A DNA stretch of 64,000 bases from assembly GCF_036373705.1 (NCBI RefSeq), contig NC_089863.1:25137917-25201916 (forward strand), written 5' to 3'. Positions 1 to 9,584 of the stretch are shown piece by piece (positions within the stretch are counted from its first letter, which is position 1; each line of letters starts with the position of its first letter). The notes under the pieces were generated by a model. The model was not told the DNA's origin, made no database searches, and saw only the letters and a program-made list of their open reading frames with translations. This stretch comes from Amia ocellicauda. Its lineage: Eukaryota > Chordata > Actinopteri > Amiiformes > Amiidae. The translations under genes were made by a program, and so were the position numbers.

Positions 1-299
1 TCCACGAGACCATTTTGTAACTAATTCTGTATCCTCCTCCATGTTCAAGAATAGGTCGTACAGAAGTAGAAAGTGTCAAGACGTGTGGAAAGTCAATGAA
101 TGAGTCTACAGCATGCATGTCATGTAAATAGACTACAAACAAATTGGCGATTTTACTAAAGCTTAATGGAAGACATCATGTTACATGTAGCTTTATTGCT
201 AACCGTGAAAAATAAACGTCATTTCCATAACATTTCCACAAACTTCAGGAAGGAGTATTTCATTTATGTGTAGAAACGTACGCTTCTTATAAATGTATT

Positions 300-1036
300 A
301 GCAACAGGGAAATGGAAATAAGTTAGCATTCCTTATGTTTTGACAACCGGGAAACAAAGAAGAAACAATTCCTTGTTTTCTGAGAACTAAAAACTGAAAT
401 AAGTAACCATTCCTTATTTTCTGAGTTCCAGGAATCAAACAAGGAATAAGTAACCATTGCTTGTTTCTTCATGAGTCTAGAAACAGAAACAAATACTATT
501 TTCATTAAGAAAACAGGCAAACTGAAAAAGTAACCAACAACAAAACGTAGCAATCAGTAACCATCACTGTATTTGGAAAATTGGGAAACAGAAATAAGGA
601 ATAAGTATCCATTTCTTATTTTTTGGGAAACCGTGTTTCAGAAATAATAAACTATGTACATGTTCTTTGTTGAAAATCTGAAACCAGGAATAAGTGTCTA
701 TTACTTATTTCGTGTAAAACAGGGACAAATATAAAAAATTGTAATCATTACTTATTGAAAGCAAATGGAAATAAGGAATTAGAAACCATTACTTATTGAT
801 CAAAAGACATCAATCAGACATAAAACACAAGTAAACATTAACAAGAAATATGTATCCATAATTCATTTATTGAGAAATCTTGAAAAAAAATGAAATATTG
901 AATCATTACTTATTTTGAGAAATCACAAATAAGTAACACGTAAGCATTACTTAATTTTTGAAACGTAAGCAATAAGAAATAAGGAATTAGTAACCATTAC
1001 TCATTTTTTTAATAAATAAGGAATAAGGAATCAACT
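300..1036. repeat. Nested degenerate minisatellite in each unit
   Basis: About 15 imperfect copies of a 40-70 bp block follow one another. Each has an A-rich part ('gaaacagaaataaggaataag'-like) and then 'taaccattacttatttt' with a short G-bearing tail. Clear cores start near 398, 447, 594, 685, 774, 900 and 983. The same stretch lies about 300-1040 bp after the start of every other unit, with few differences. The copies within a unit are much more diverged from each other than the same copy between units, so this repeat is older than the array. No coding signal is visible. Confidence 0.75.
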
Positions 1037-1084
1037 TCACGGAGGTGTCTGATAAGCTGACAATGCGTTGATCTTGGACGTGAG

Positions 1085-1116
1085 CCTCCGCGTCTGCAGC
1101 CTACAGCAAAAAAAGT
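1085..1116 (-). terminator. Pol III T-run terminator and trailer end of tRNA-Ala
   Basis: On the minus strand, an unbroken run of T (A-run at 1107-1113 on the plus strand) lies about 45 nt past the tRNA-Ala 3' end. Such runs end RNA polymerase III transcription. The run is kept in all 19 units, with 6-8 T. In units 10 and 12 one base of the run is changed, and units 9 and 11 have a slightly different run. This makes a primary transcript with a trailer of about 45-50 nt plausible. Confidence 0.55.
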
Positions 1117-1156
1117 GAGCTGCACTGCCGAGACTGGCACACAAATGCCTGGAAAC

Positions 1157-1229
1157 TGGAGAATGCAGGCATCAATCCCGCTACCTCTCACATGCTAAGC
1201 AAGCACTCTACCACCTGAGCTAATTCCCC
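1157..1229 (-). tRNA. tRNA-Ala (AGC), unit 1
   Basis: A full 73-nt cloverleaf can be drawn on the minus strand. The acceptor stem GGGGAAT pairs with ATTCTCC over 7 bp and includes G3:U70, the classic alanine identity pair. The D arm has GCTC/GAGT and G18G19; the anticodon loop is TTAGCAT with anticodon AGC; the T stem is GCGGG; the discriminator is A73. Box A (TAGCTCAGGTGG) is good. The T loop reads ATTGATG, so invariant C56 is T; this weakens box B and is shared by the whole array. This copy also has a G:U in the anticodon stem (C29 to T) and one in the T stem, both shared with unit 6. The gene is divergent from the tRNA-Arg 321 bp away. Confidence 0.8.
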
Positions 1230-1550
1230 TGCCCTCAGATGTAAAGCCCACTTCTTCAGTCTTTACATGGAACGTCGAGAGTAAGTTCGTTCCTGTGCTT
1301 CAGGCAAGCTTGCATCCAACTGTGGACAACTTACTTTCCACTGTGACAGCCACTATGCCACAATACAAAAAGGATTGTCAGGAGCAAAACTTTCAAACTG
1401 ACAGAAAACTTCAAGGCCTGTCGTGTGACTTGATTTACATGAGCTACAGAAATGTTCTTGAACATATGTAAATAACTAAGGATTCATTGAGGTCGGCGTA
1501 GCGCATTTGCCTTTCTGAAACATGAAGGGCCAGGGCTCTCCCTTGTTGAC
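1230..1550. other. Unrecognised spacer between the divergent tRNA genes
   Basis: This 321-bp spacer is kept in all units. A plus-strand frame of 68 codons that begins at GTG (about 1297) is open in most units. It is closed in units 1 and 6 by the same TAA and in unit 8 by another, and it is shifted in unit 12. With no ATG start, no family match and repeated loss, I do not call it a gene. A GC-rich stretch near 1488-1545 could hold the upstream contacts of tRNA-Arg. Confidence 0.5.
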
Positions 1551-1623
1551 GACTGCGTGGCCTAATGGATAAGGTGTCTGACTTCGGATCAGAAGATTGA
1601 GGGTTCAAGTCCCTTCGTGGTTG
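1551..1623 (+). tRNA. tRNA-Arg (TCG anticodon, UCG), unit 1
   Basis: A 73-nt cloverleaf in which GACTGCG pairs with the 3' acceptor strand. The D stem is GCCT/AGGT, the anticodon stem TCTGA/TCAGA encloses CTTCGGA (anticodon TCG, reading CGA), and the T stem is GAGGG/CCCTT. Arginine identity bases A20 and C35 are present. Compared with the array consensus, this copy has C25 to T (a wobble pair), TTCAAGT in the T loop, and C72 to T, giving a G1:U72 end pair. All three are shared with unit 6. No run of four T follows until 1816-1819, about 190 nt downstream. Confidence 0.8.
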
Positions 1624-1760
1624 TCTTATATGTTACGATGACGAAGTTGTGTCTCTCTCCTTTCTGGAGACGTTTAGAAGGGCCACTTGGTGTTCTAATG
1701 TTGCAGACAGCAGTGCTATGTTTGATAACCCTACCACAAACAGGTGATGCCCTGCACCCT

Positions 1761-2331
1761 GTATAGGGGTTATTCTTCACCAGCGAAATAATCCTTCTGT
1801 CTTCTGCCACAGTTGTTTTCCGTTGCCTTTTGGTGTCCTGAGCTCACCAGTGCGTTATTTCTTTTGAAGAAGTTGCCAAATAGTAGATTTTTCCACAGCC
1901 AATGTTTTTGCTATGTCTCTGACCGGTTTGTTTTGATTTCTAAGGCAAAACTGAAGACAAAACGCCACAAGAACAAAGAGGCACTACTAAAGACAGCTGA
2001 AGGCCTTGCAGAGCAACACCAGGGACTAAACCCAGCATCTGGTGATGGCTATGGGTTCCACACTTCAACATTCATTGACTGCAAAGGATCTGCAACCAAG
2101 TATTGAAACTAACAATTTAATTCAGGATTATGTTACTTTGTCCAAATACTTTTGAGCACCTAAAATTGGGGGGACACATATAGAAATGGATGTTAGTACC
2201 CTCAAATTAAAGATGAAAGACTACACTTAAAGAATATCTGGATTGTTTCCTTTGAAATCCATTGTGGTGTTGTACAGATCCAAAATGATGACAATTGTGT
2301 CACTGTCCAAATATTCATGGATCTAATTGTA
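1761..2331. mobile_element. Rearranged Tc1/mariner DNA transposon remnant, unit 1
   Basis: Two pieces of one Tc1-like transposon are joined in opposite orientation. 1761-1946 read on the minus strand gives the N-terminal helix-turn-helix part of the transposase (REIAKTLAVEKSTIWQLLQ, then RTGEL, then RKTTVAEDRRIISLVKNNP in a shifted frame; a stop and a frameshift are visible). 1947-2106 read on the plus strand gives the C-terminal end (KLKTKRHKNKEALLKTAEG ... IDCKGSATKY, natural stop). The plus-strand 3' end follows, with two direct repeats typical of IR/DR Tc1 ends: 'tttgtccaaatacttttgag' (about 2137) and 'ctgtccaaatattcatggatc' (about 2302), ending at a TA. The catalytic core and the other terminal repeat are missing. 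The family match rests on my recall of fish/frog Tc1 elements. The left limit is uncertain and may reach about 1640. Confidence 0.85.
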
Positions 2332-2455
2332 GGTATGTTTTTCTTTTAAAATAGATTTTCTTTGTCTTTTAATGTTTATTCTTTTAAATGTACAATCAGT
2401 ATCCTGTATTATGTTTTGTACTTAATCTATGTTACCTTCAGTCCTTTGCTGTAAA

Positions 2456-2523
2456 TGCTTTGGCAATACTTGCATAACCTCGCCATGCCAATACAGCCCT
2501 TCTGAATTAGAATTTGACAAAAC
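2456..2523 (+). repeat. Probable LINE 3' tail relic
   Basis: The stretch 'cgccatgccaatacagccc' followed by 'ttctgaattagaatttgac' resembles the conserved 3' end of several fish non-LTR retrotransposons (a 'catgccaataaagc' segment and then short GAATT-type repeats). Only the tail is present, and I cannot assign a clade. Copies start at 5901, 9367, 12842, 16251, 19735, 23228, 26625, 30115, 33590, 36988, 40465, 43874, 47369, 50748, 54133, 57533 and 60942. Confidence 0.35.
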
Positions 2524-2598
2524 CGTATTCAATTATAATAATATTTGTTGTCAATGTAAATATATGACAAAATAAACCATTACTGTTACTATGATTAT

Positions 2599-2673
2599 GA
2601 TGCAGCTGTGTTGATTATTATTCTGGACTGACAACTGAAAGGTTGTTGGTTCAAAATCCTGTGTAGAGCACAC
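2599..2673 (+). repeat. tRNA-derived SINE-like fragment, unit 1
   Basis: 'gatgcagctgtgttga' resembles a worn box A, and 'ggttgttggttcaaaatcc' a worn box B, about 45 bp apart. 'actgacaactgaaaggttg' resembles an anticodon arm. This is the usual head of a vertebrate tRNA-derived SINE. No body or tail is recognised, and it is not a working tRNA. Confidence 0.45.
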
Positions 2674-3026
2674 TTTTACCAGATTGGGCGTTTTGCTCCA
2701 TATTACCCAGTGAGACCATGCTAATATAATTTGCGTAACACACCGTACATATTGGGACAATGTAATAATTTCAGGCTAGTTGGTCATTAAGAAAAAGTGA
2801 AATAAAACGTACAGCCCTTTACATACATTAAAAATACTAGTATTATTATTGTTATAATCAAGCCTAATGATAACAAATAATAAGCGGAGGAAAATAAACT
2901 AATGTGTGTAAGTAATTACAGTACTGTATCTACATGTGCCAGTGAGCATGCATGATGAATTAAAACAGACATAAATTAACAAACTGTAGCTTATCTAATA
3001 ATGACATAAACATCATACCGGTGTCT

Positions 3027-3029
<3 letters not shown>
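2674..3029. other. Unrecognised AT-rich spacer
   Basis: There are no supported genes here. It contains a short ATT run near 2841 and scattered TAATAA. The same spacer occurs in every complete unit between the SINE-like fragment and the microsatellite. Confidence 0.5.
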
Positions 3030-3073
<44 letters not shown>

Positions 3074-3098
3074 TGTGATTATTATGATGATGATGATG

Positions 3099-3130
<32 letters not shown>

Positions 3131-3167
3131 TGTGATTATTATTATGATGATGAGTATTATTATTATA
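3030..3167. repeat. (ATT)n/(ATG)n microsatellite, unit 1, two-block class
   Basis: ATT block, then 'actgtgattattatgatg' with ATG repeats, a second ATT block, then 'actgtgattattattatg' and a short end. The poly-Asn and poly-Ile reading frames here are artefacts of the repeat. Length changes at this site explain most of the unit-length variation. Confidence 0.95.
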
Positions 3168-3407
3168 CCAGACAGGTATGAGATGGCTTATCAATGTAGT
3201 ACACCAAGTAAAAAATAGGTTCAACACCATATATAATTTGTTTACGGAAAATTAATATATTTTCAAATAGTAGCGTAATATTCATCGTGGTACTCATCTG
3301 AAACTGAAAACAAAAAACAACATATCTTTATATAAAGCATAACATGCTTACATGAAGTGTAAGAGGAACTGGCTGTGTTGTAATCCGGTCGTTTTTATTT
3401 TACTCCT

Positions 3408-3434
3408 GGAATTGCAAAGTCTTCTTGCAATTCC
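3408..3434. other. Perfect hairpin before the T-run at each unit end
   Basis: 'ggaattgcaa' and 'ttgcaattcc' form a perfect 10-bp stem with a 7-nt loop. It can extend through cct/agg with a 2-nt bulge. A run of 9-10 T lies about 9 nt downstream. The stem is intact in all 18 complete units; in unit 12 only the loop-side base changes. Other copies start at 6868, 10343, 13752, 17236, 20729, 24126, 27616, 31097, 34488, 37967, 41375, 44869, 48255, 51640, 55040, 58449 and 61852. Its function is unknown. Confidence 0.7.
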
Positions 3435-4608
3435 TTAGGTGTGTTTTTTTTTCCACGAGACCATTTTGTAACTAATTCTGTATCCTCCTCCATGTTCAAG
3501 AATAGGTCGTACAGAAGTAGAAAGTGTCAACACGAGTGGAAAGTCAATGAATGAGTCTACAGCATGCATGTCATTTAAATAGACTACAAACAAATTGGCG
3601 ATTTTACTAAAGCTTAATGGAAGACATCATGTTACATGTAGCTTTATTGCTAACCGTGAAAAATAAACGTCATTTCCATAACATTTCCACAAACTTCAGG
3701 AAGGAGTATTTCATTTATGTGTAGAAACGTACGCTTCTTATAAATGTATTAGCAACAGGGAAATGGAAATAAGTTAGCATTCCTTATGTTTTGACAACCG
3801 GGAAACAAAGAAGAAACAATTCCTTGTTTTCTGAGAACTAAAAACTGAAATAAGTAACCATTCCTTATTTTCTGAGTTCCAGGAATCAAACAAGGAATAA
3901 GTAACCATTGCTTGTTTCTTCATGAGTCTAGAAACAGAAAAAAATACTTATTTCATTAAGAAAACAGGCAAACTGAAAAAGTAACCAACAACAAAACGTA
4001 GCAATCAGTAACCATCACTGTATTTGGAAAATTGGGAAACAGAAATAAGGAATAAGTAACCATTTCTTATTTTTTGGGAAACCGTGTTTCAGAAATAATA
4101 AACTATGTACATGTTCTTTGTTGAAAATCTGAAACCAGGAATAAGTGTCTATTACTTATTTCGTGTAAAACAGGGACAAATATAAAAAATTGTAATCATT
4201 ACTTATTGAAAGAAAATGGAAATAAGGAATGAGAAACCATTACTATTTGATCAAAAGACATCAATCATACATAAAACACAAGTAAACATTAACAAGAAAT
4301 ATGTATCCATAATTCATTTATTGAGAAATCTTGAAAAAAAAATGAAATATTGAATCATTACTTATTTTGAGAAATCACAAATAAGTAACACGTAAGCATT
4401 ACTTAATTTTTGAAACGTAAGCAATAAGAAATAAGGAATTAGTAACCATTACTCATTTTTTTAATAAATAAGGAATAAGGAATCAACTTCACGGAGGTGT
4501 CTGATAAGCTGACAATGCGTTGATCTTGGACGTGAGCCTCCGCGTCTGCAGCCTACAGCAAAAAAAGTGAGCTGCACTGCCGAGACTGGCACACAAATGC
4601 CTGGAGAC

Positions 4609-4681
4609 TGGAGAATGCGGGGATCAATCCCGCTACCTCTCACATGCTAAGCGAGCACTCTACCACCTGAGCTAATTCCCC
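4609..4681 (-). tRNA. tRNA-Ala (AGC), unit 2
   Basis: All stems are intact. The T loop has G60 to C (ATTGATC), shared with unit 5. The anticodon stem is CTCGC/GTGAG, as in most units. Confidence 0.8.
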
Positions 4682-5002
4682 TGCCCTCAGATGTAAAGCC
4701 CACTTCTTCAGTCTTTACATGGAACGTCGAGAGTAAGTTCGTTCCTGTGCTTCAGGCAAGCTTGCATCCAACTGTGGACAACTTACTTTCCACTGTGACA
4801 GCCACTATGCCACAATACAAAAAGGATTGTCAGGAGCAAAACTTTCAAACTGACAGAAAACTTCAAGGCCTGTCGTGTGACTTGATTTACATGAGCTACA
4901 GAAATGTTCTTGAACATATGTATATAACTAAGGATTCATTGAGGTCGGCGTAGTGCATTCGCCTTTCTGAAACATGAAGGGCCAGGGCTCTCCCTTGTTG
5001 AC

Positions 5003-5075
5003 GACTGCGTGGCCTAATGGATAAGGCGTCTGACTTCGGATCAGAAGATTGAGGGTTCGAGTCCCTTCGTGGTCG
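5003..5075 (+). tRNA. tRNA-Arg (TCG), unit 2
   Basis: This copy carries the array consensus. All seven acceptor pairs form (two are wobble), the T loop is TTCGAGT, G18G19 are kept, and the discriminator is G73. Confidence 0.87.
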
Positions 5076-5212
5076 TCTTATATGTTACGATGACGAAGTT
5101 GTGTCTCTCTTCTTTCTGGAGACGTTTAGAAGGGCCACTTGGTGTTCTAATGTTGCAGATAGCAGTGCTATGTTTGATAACAATTCCACAAACAGGTGAT
5201 GCCCTGCACCCT

Positions 5213-5776
5213 GTATAGGGGTTATTCTTCACCAGCGAAATAATCCTTCTGCCACAGTTGTTTTCCGTTGCCATTTGGTGTCCTGAGCTCACCAGTGCGT
5301 TATTTCTTTTGAAGAAGTTGCCAAATAGTAGATTTTTCCACAGCCAATGTTTTTGCTATCTCTCTGACCGGTTTGTTTTGATTTCTAAGGCAAAACTGAA
5401 GACAAAACGCCACAAGAACAAAGAGGCACTACTAAAGACAGCTGAAGGCCTTGCAGAGCATCACCAGGGACTAAACCCAGCATCTGGTGATGGCTATGGG
5501 TTCCACACTTCAACATTCATTGACTGCAAAGGATCTGCAACCAAGTATTGAAACTAACAATTTAATTCAGGATTATGTTACTTTGTCCAAATACTTTTGA
5601 GCACCTAAAATTGGGGGGACACATATAGAAATGGATGTTAGTACCCTCAAATTAAAGATGAAAGACTACACTTAAAGAATATCTGGATTGTTTCCTTTGA
5701 AATCCATTGTGGTGTTGTACAGATCCAAAATGATGACAATTGTGTCACTGTCCAAATATTCATGGATCTAATTGTA
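5213..5776. mobile_element. Rearranged Tc1 remnant, unit 2 (short form)
   Basis: 564 bp. One copy of a 7-bp direct repeat (tcttctg) has been lost in the minus-strand transposase part, probably by slippage. Confidence 0.85.
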
Positions 5777-6043
5777 GGTATGTTTTTCTTTTAAAATAGA
5801 TTTTCTTTGTCTTTTAATGTTTATTCTTTTAAATGTACAATCAGTATCCTGTATTATGTTTTGTACTTAATCTATGTTACCTTCAGTCCTTTGCTGTAAA
5901 TGCTTTGGCAATACTTGCATAACCTCGCCATGCCAATACAGCCCTTCTGAATTAGAATTTCACAAAACAGTATTCAATTATAATAATATTTGTTGTCAAT
6001 GTAAATATATGACAAAATAAACCATTACTGTTACTATGATTAT

Positions 6044-6118
6044 GATGCAGCTGTGTTGATTATTATTCTGGACTGACAACTGAAAGGTTGTTGGTTCAAA
6101 ATCCTGTGTAGAGCACAC
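6044..6118 (+). repeat. tRNA-derived SINE-like fragment, unit 2
   Basis: Same as the unit 1 copy. Confidence 0.45.
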
Positions 6119-6471
6119 TTTTACCAGATTGGGCGTTTTGCTCCATATTACCCAGTGAGACCATGCTAATATAATTTGCGTAACACACCGTACATATTGG
6201 GACAATGTAATAATTTCAGGCTAGTTGGTCATTAAGAAAAAGTGAAATAAAACGTACAGCCCTTTACATACATTAAAAATACTAGTATTATTATTGTTAT
6301 AATCAAGCCTAATGATAACAAATAATAAGCGGAGGAAAATAAACTAATGTGTGTAAGTAATTACAGTACTGTATCTACATGTGCCAGTGAGCATGCATGA
6401 TGAATTAAAACAGACATAAATTAACAAACTGTAGCTTATCTAATAATGACATAAACATCATACCGGTGTCT

Positions 6472-6473
<2 letters not shown>

Positions 6474-6518
<45 letters not shown>

Positions 6519-6537
6519 TGTGATTATTATGATGATG

Positions 6538-6590
<53 letters not shown>

Positions 6591-6627
6591 TGTGATTATT
6601 ATTATGATGATGAGTATTATTATTATA
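6474..6627. repeat. ATT/ATG microsatellite, unit 2, two-block
   Basis: Shorter ATG segment and longer second ATT block than in unit 1. Confidence 0.95.
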
Positions 6628-8067
6628 CCAGACAGGTATGAGATGGCTTATCAATGTAGTACACCAAGTAAAAAATAGGTTCAACACCATATATAATTTG
6701 TTTACGGAAAATTAATATATTTTCAAATAGTAGCGTAATATTCATCGTGGTACTCATCTGAAACTGAAAACAAAAAACAACATATCTTTATATAAAGCAT
6801 AACATGCTTACATGAAGTGTAAGAGGAACTGGCTGTGTTGTAATCCGGTCGTTTTTATTTTACTCCTGGAATTGCAAAGTCTTCTTGCAATTCCTTAGGT
6901 GTGTTTTTTTTTCCACGAGACCATTTTGTAACTAATTCTGTATCCTCCTCCATGTTCAAGAATAGGTCGTACAGAAGTAGAAAGTGTCAACACGAGTGGA
7001 AAGTCAATGAATGAGTCTACAGCATGCATGTCATTTAAATAGACTACAAACAAATTGGCGATTTTACTAAAGCTTAATGGAAGACATCATGTTACATGTA
7101 GCTTTATTGCTAACCGTGAAAAATAAACGTCATTTCCATAACATTTCCACAAACTTCAGGAAGGAGTATTTCATTTATGTGTAGAAACGTACGCTTCTTA
7201 TAAATGTATTAGCAACAGGGAAATGGAAATAAGTTAGCATTCCTTATGTTTTGACAACCGGGAAACAAAGAAGAAACAATTCCTTGTTTTCTGAGAACTA
7301 AAAACTGAAATAAGTAACCATTCCTTATTTTCTGAGTTCCAGGAATCAAACAAGGAATAAGTAACCATTGCTTGTTTCTTCATGAGTCTAGAAACAGAAA
7401 AAAATACTTATTTCATTAAGAAAACAGGCAAACTGAAAAAGTAACCAACAACAAAACGTAGCAATCAGTAACCATCACTGTATTTGGAAAATTGGGAAAC
7501 AGAAATAAGGAATAAGTAACCATTTCTTATTTTTTGGGAAACCGTGTTTCAGAAATAATAAACTATGTACATGTTCTTTGTTGAAAATCTGAAACCAGGA
7601 ATAAGTGTCTATTACTTATTTCGTGTAAAACAGGGACAAATATAAAAAATTGTAATCATTACTTATTGAAAGAAAATGGAAATAAGGAATGAGAAACCAT
7701 TACTTATTGATCAAAAGACATCAATCAGACATAAAACACAAGTAAACATTAACAAGAAATATGTATCCATAATTCATTTATTGAGAAATCTTGAAAAAAA
7801 ATGAAATATTGAATCATTACTTATTTTGAGAAATCACAAATAAGTAACACGTAAGCATTACTTAATTTTTGAAACGTAAGCAATAAGAAATAAGGAATTA
7901 GTAACCATTACTCATTTTTTTAATAAATAAGGAATAAGGAATCAACTTCACGGAGGTGTCTGATAAGCTGACAATGCGTTGATCTTGGACGTGAGCCTCC
8001 GCGTCTGCAGCCTACAGCAAAAAAAGTGAGCTGCACTGCCGAGACTGGCACACAAATGCCTGGAGAC

Positions 8068-8140
8068 TGGAGAATGCGGGCATCATTCCCGCTACCTCTC
8101 ACATGCTAAGCGAGCACTCTACCACCTGAGCTAATTCCCC
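8068..8140 (-). tRNA. tRNA-Ala (AGC), unit 3
   Basis: T loop AATGATG: U55 is also lost, on top of the array-wide C56 change, so box B is weaker still. The other stems are intact. Confidence 0.72.
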
Positions 8141-8461
8141 TGCCCTCAGATGTAAAGCCCACTTCTTCAGTCTTTACATGGAACGTCGAGAGTAAGTTCG
8201 TTCCTGTGCTTCAGGCAAGCTTGCATCCAACTGTGGACAACTTACTTTCCACTGTGACAGCCACTATGCCACAATACAAAAAGGATTGTCAGGAGCAAAA
8301 CTTTCAAACTGACAGAAAACTTCAAGGCCTGTCGTGTGACTTGATTTACATGAGCTACAGAAATGTTCTTGAACATATGTATATAACTAAGGATTCATTG
8401 AGGTCGGCGTAGCGCATTCGCCTTTCTGAAACATGAAGGGCCAGGGCTCTCCCTTGTTGAC

Positions 8462-8534
8462 GACTGCGTGGCCTAATGGATAAGGCGTCTGACTTCGGAT
8501 CAGAAGATTGAGGGTTCGAGTCCCTTCGTGGTCT
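8462..8534 (+). tRNA. tRNA-Arg (TCG), unit 3
   Basis: The body is consensus. The discriminator G73 is replaced by T, and the next bases are also altered. G73 or A73 is usual for arginine tRNAs, so charging may be affected. Confidence 0.78.
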
Positions 8535-8671
8535 TATTATATGTTACGATGACGAAGTTGTGTCTCTCTCCTTTCTGGAGACGTTTAGAAGGGCCACTTG
8601 GTGTTCTAATGTTGCAGATAGCAGTGCTATGTTTGATAACCCTACCACAAACAGGTGATGCCCTGCACCCT

Positions 8672-9242
8672 GTATAGGGGTTATTCTTCACCAGCGAAAT
8701 AATCCTTCTGTCTTCTGCCACAGTTGTTTTCCGTTGCCTTTTGGTGTCCTGAGCTCACCAGTGCGTTATTTCTTTTGAAGAAGTTGCCAAATAGTAGATT
8801 TTTCCACAGCTAATGTTTTTGCTATCTCTCTGACCGGTTTGTTTTGATTTCTAAGGCAAAACTGAAGACAAAACGCCACAAGAACAAAGAGGCACTACTA
8901 AAGACAGCTGAAGGCCTTGCAGAGCATCACCAGGGACTAAACCCAGCATCTGGTGATGGCTATGGGTTCCACACTTCAACATTCATTGACTGCAAAGGAT
9001 CTGCAACCAAGTATTGAAACTAACAATTTAATTCAGGATTATGTTACTTTGTCCAAATACTTTTGAGCACCTAAAATTGGGGGGACACATATAGAAATGG
9101 ATGTTAGTACCCTCAAATTAAAGATGAAAGACTACACTTAAAGAATATCTGGATTGTTTCCTTTGAAATCCATTGTGGTGTTGTACAGATCCAAAATGAT
9201 GACAATTGTGTCACTGTCCAAATATTCATGGATCTAATTGTA
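8672..9242. mobile_element. Rearranged Tc1 remnant, unit 3 (long form)
   Basis: 571 bp. A C-to-T change at about 8811 ('acagctaatg'), shared with unit 9, closes the plus-strand frame that crosses the junction. Confidence 0.85.
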
Positions 9243-9509
9243 GGTATGTTTTTCTTTTAAAATAGATTTTCTTTGTCTTTTAATGTTTATTCTTTTAAAT
9301 GTACAATCAGTATCCTGTATTATGTTTTGTACTTAATCTATGTTACCTTCAGTCCTTTGCTGTAAATGCTTTGGCAATACTTGCATAACCTCGCCATGCC
9401 AATACAGCCCTTCTGAATTAGAATTTCACAAAACCGTATTCAATTATAATAATATTTGTTGTCAATGTAAATATATGACAAAATAAACCATTACTGTTAC
9501 TATGATTAT

Positions 9510-9584
9510 GATGCAGCTGTGTTGATTATTATTCTGGACTGACAACTGAAAGGTTGTTGGTTCAAAATCCTGTGTAGAGCACAC
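9510..9584 (+). repeat. tRNA-derived SINE-like fragment, unit 3
   Basis: No difference seen from unit 1. Confidence 0.45.

Larger units (their letters stand above)
1..3451. repeat. Tandem array unit 1 (3451 bp)
   Basis: Unit boundaries are set by convention at the recurring 'tccacgagaccatttt' that follows a T-run. The unit holds, in order: unrecognised AT-rich DNA (1-300), degenerate sub-repeats (300-1036), tRNA-Ala (minus), an unrecognised spacer (1230-1550), tRNA-Arg (plus), a Tc1 remnant, a LINE-like tail, a SINE-like fragment, unrecognised AT-rich DNA (2674-3029), a two-block ATT microsatellite, and a hairpin with a T-run. This unit shares many diagnostic variants with unit 6: the same three changes in tRNA-Arg, the same two in tRNA-Ala, and a TAA within the spacer at 1469-1471. 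I see no host protein gene. Confidence 0.97.
3452..6911. repeat. Tandem array unit 2 (3460 bp)
   Basis: Two-block microsatellite class. It carries the 7-bp deletion in the Tc1 remnant. It shares 'cacgagtgg' near its start with unit 3 only. Confidence 0.97.

Noticed and set aside
1009-1191. 60-codon minus-strand frame kept in most units
   Set aside because: It overlaps the 3' half of tRNA-Ala and its terminator. The GC-rich tRNA sequence simply lacks stops.
1488-1550. A third tRNA just upstream of tRNA-Arg ('ggcgtagcgcattcgcc' looks like a D arm)
   Set aside because: I could not build an acceptor stem or a proper anticodon loop with U33. Only isolated hairpins form.
1589-1810. 73-83 codon minus-strand frame as an intact gene
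   Set aside because: It is a relic of Tc1 transposase (AEDRRIISLVKNNP) running on into unrelated sequence and the antisense of tRNA-Arg.
2551-2760. 69-codon minus-strand frame kept in all complete units
   Set aside because: It covers the SINE-like fragment in antisense, and its near-identity between units reflects homogenisation rather than selection.
2991-3230. Long poly-Asn/His and poly-Ile/Met reading frames in both strands
   Set aside because: They are the translation of the ATT/ATG microsatellite. Their length follows the repeat number, and they lack any other protein feature.
4747-4953. 68-codon plus-strand frame in the spacer between the tRNA genes
   Set aside because: It has a GTG start only, no recognised family, and is closed or shifted in units 1, 6, 8 and 12. 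Array homogeneity explains why it stays open elsewhere.
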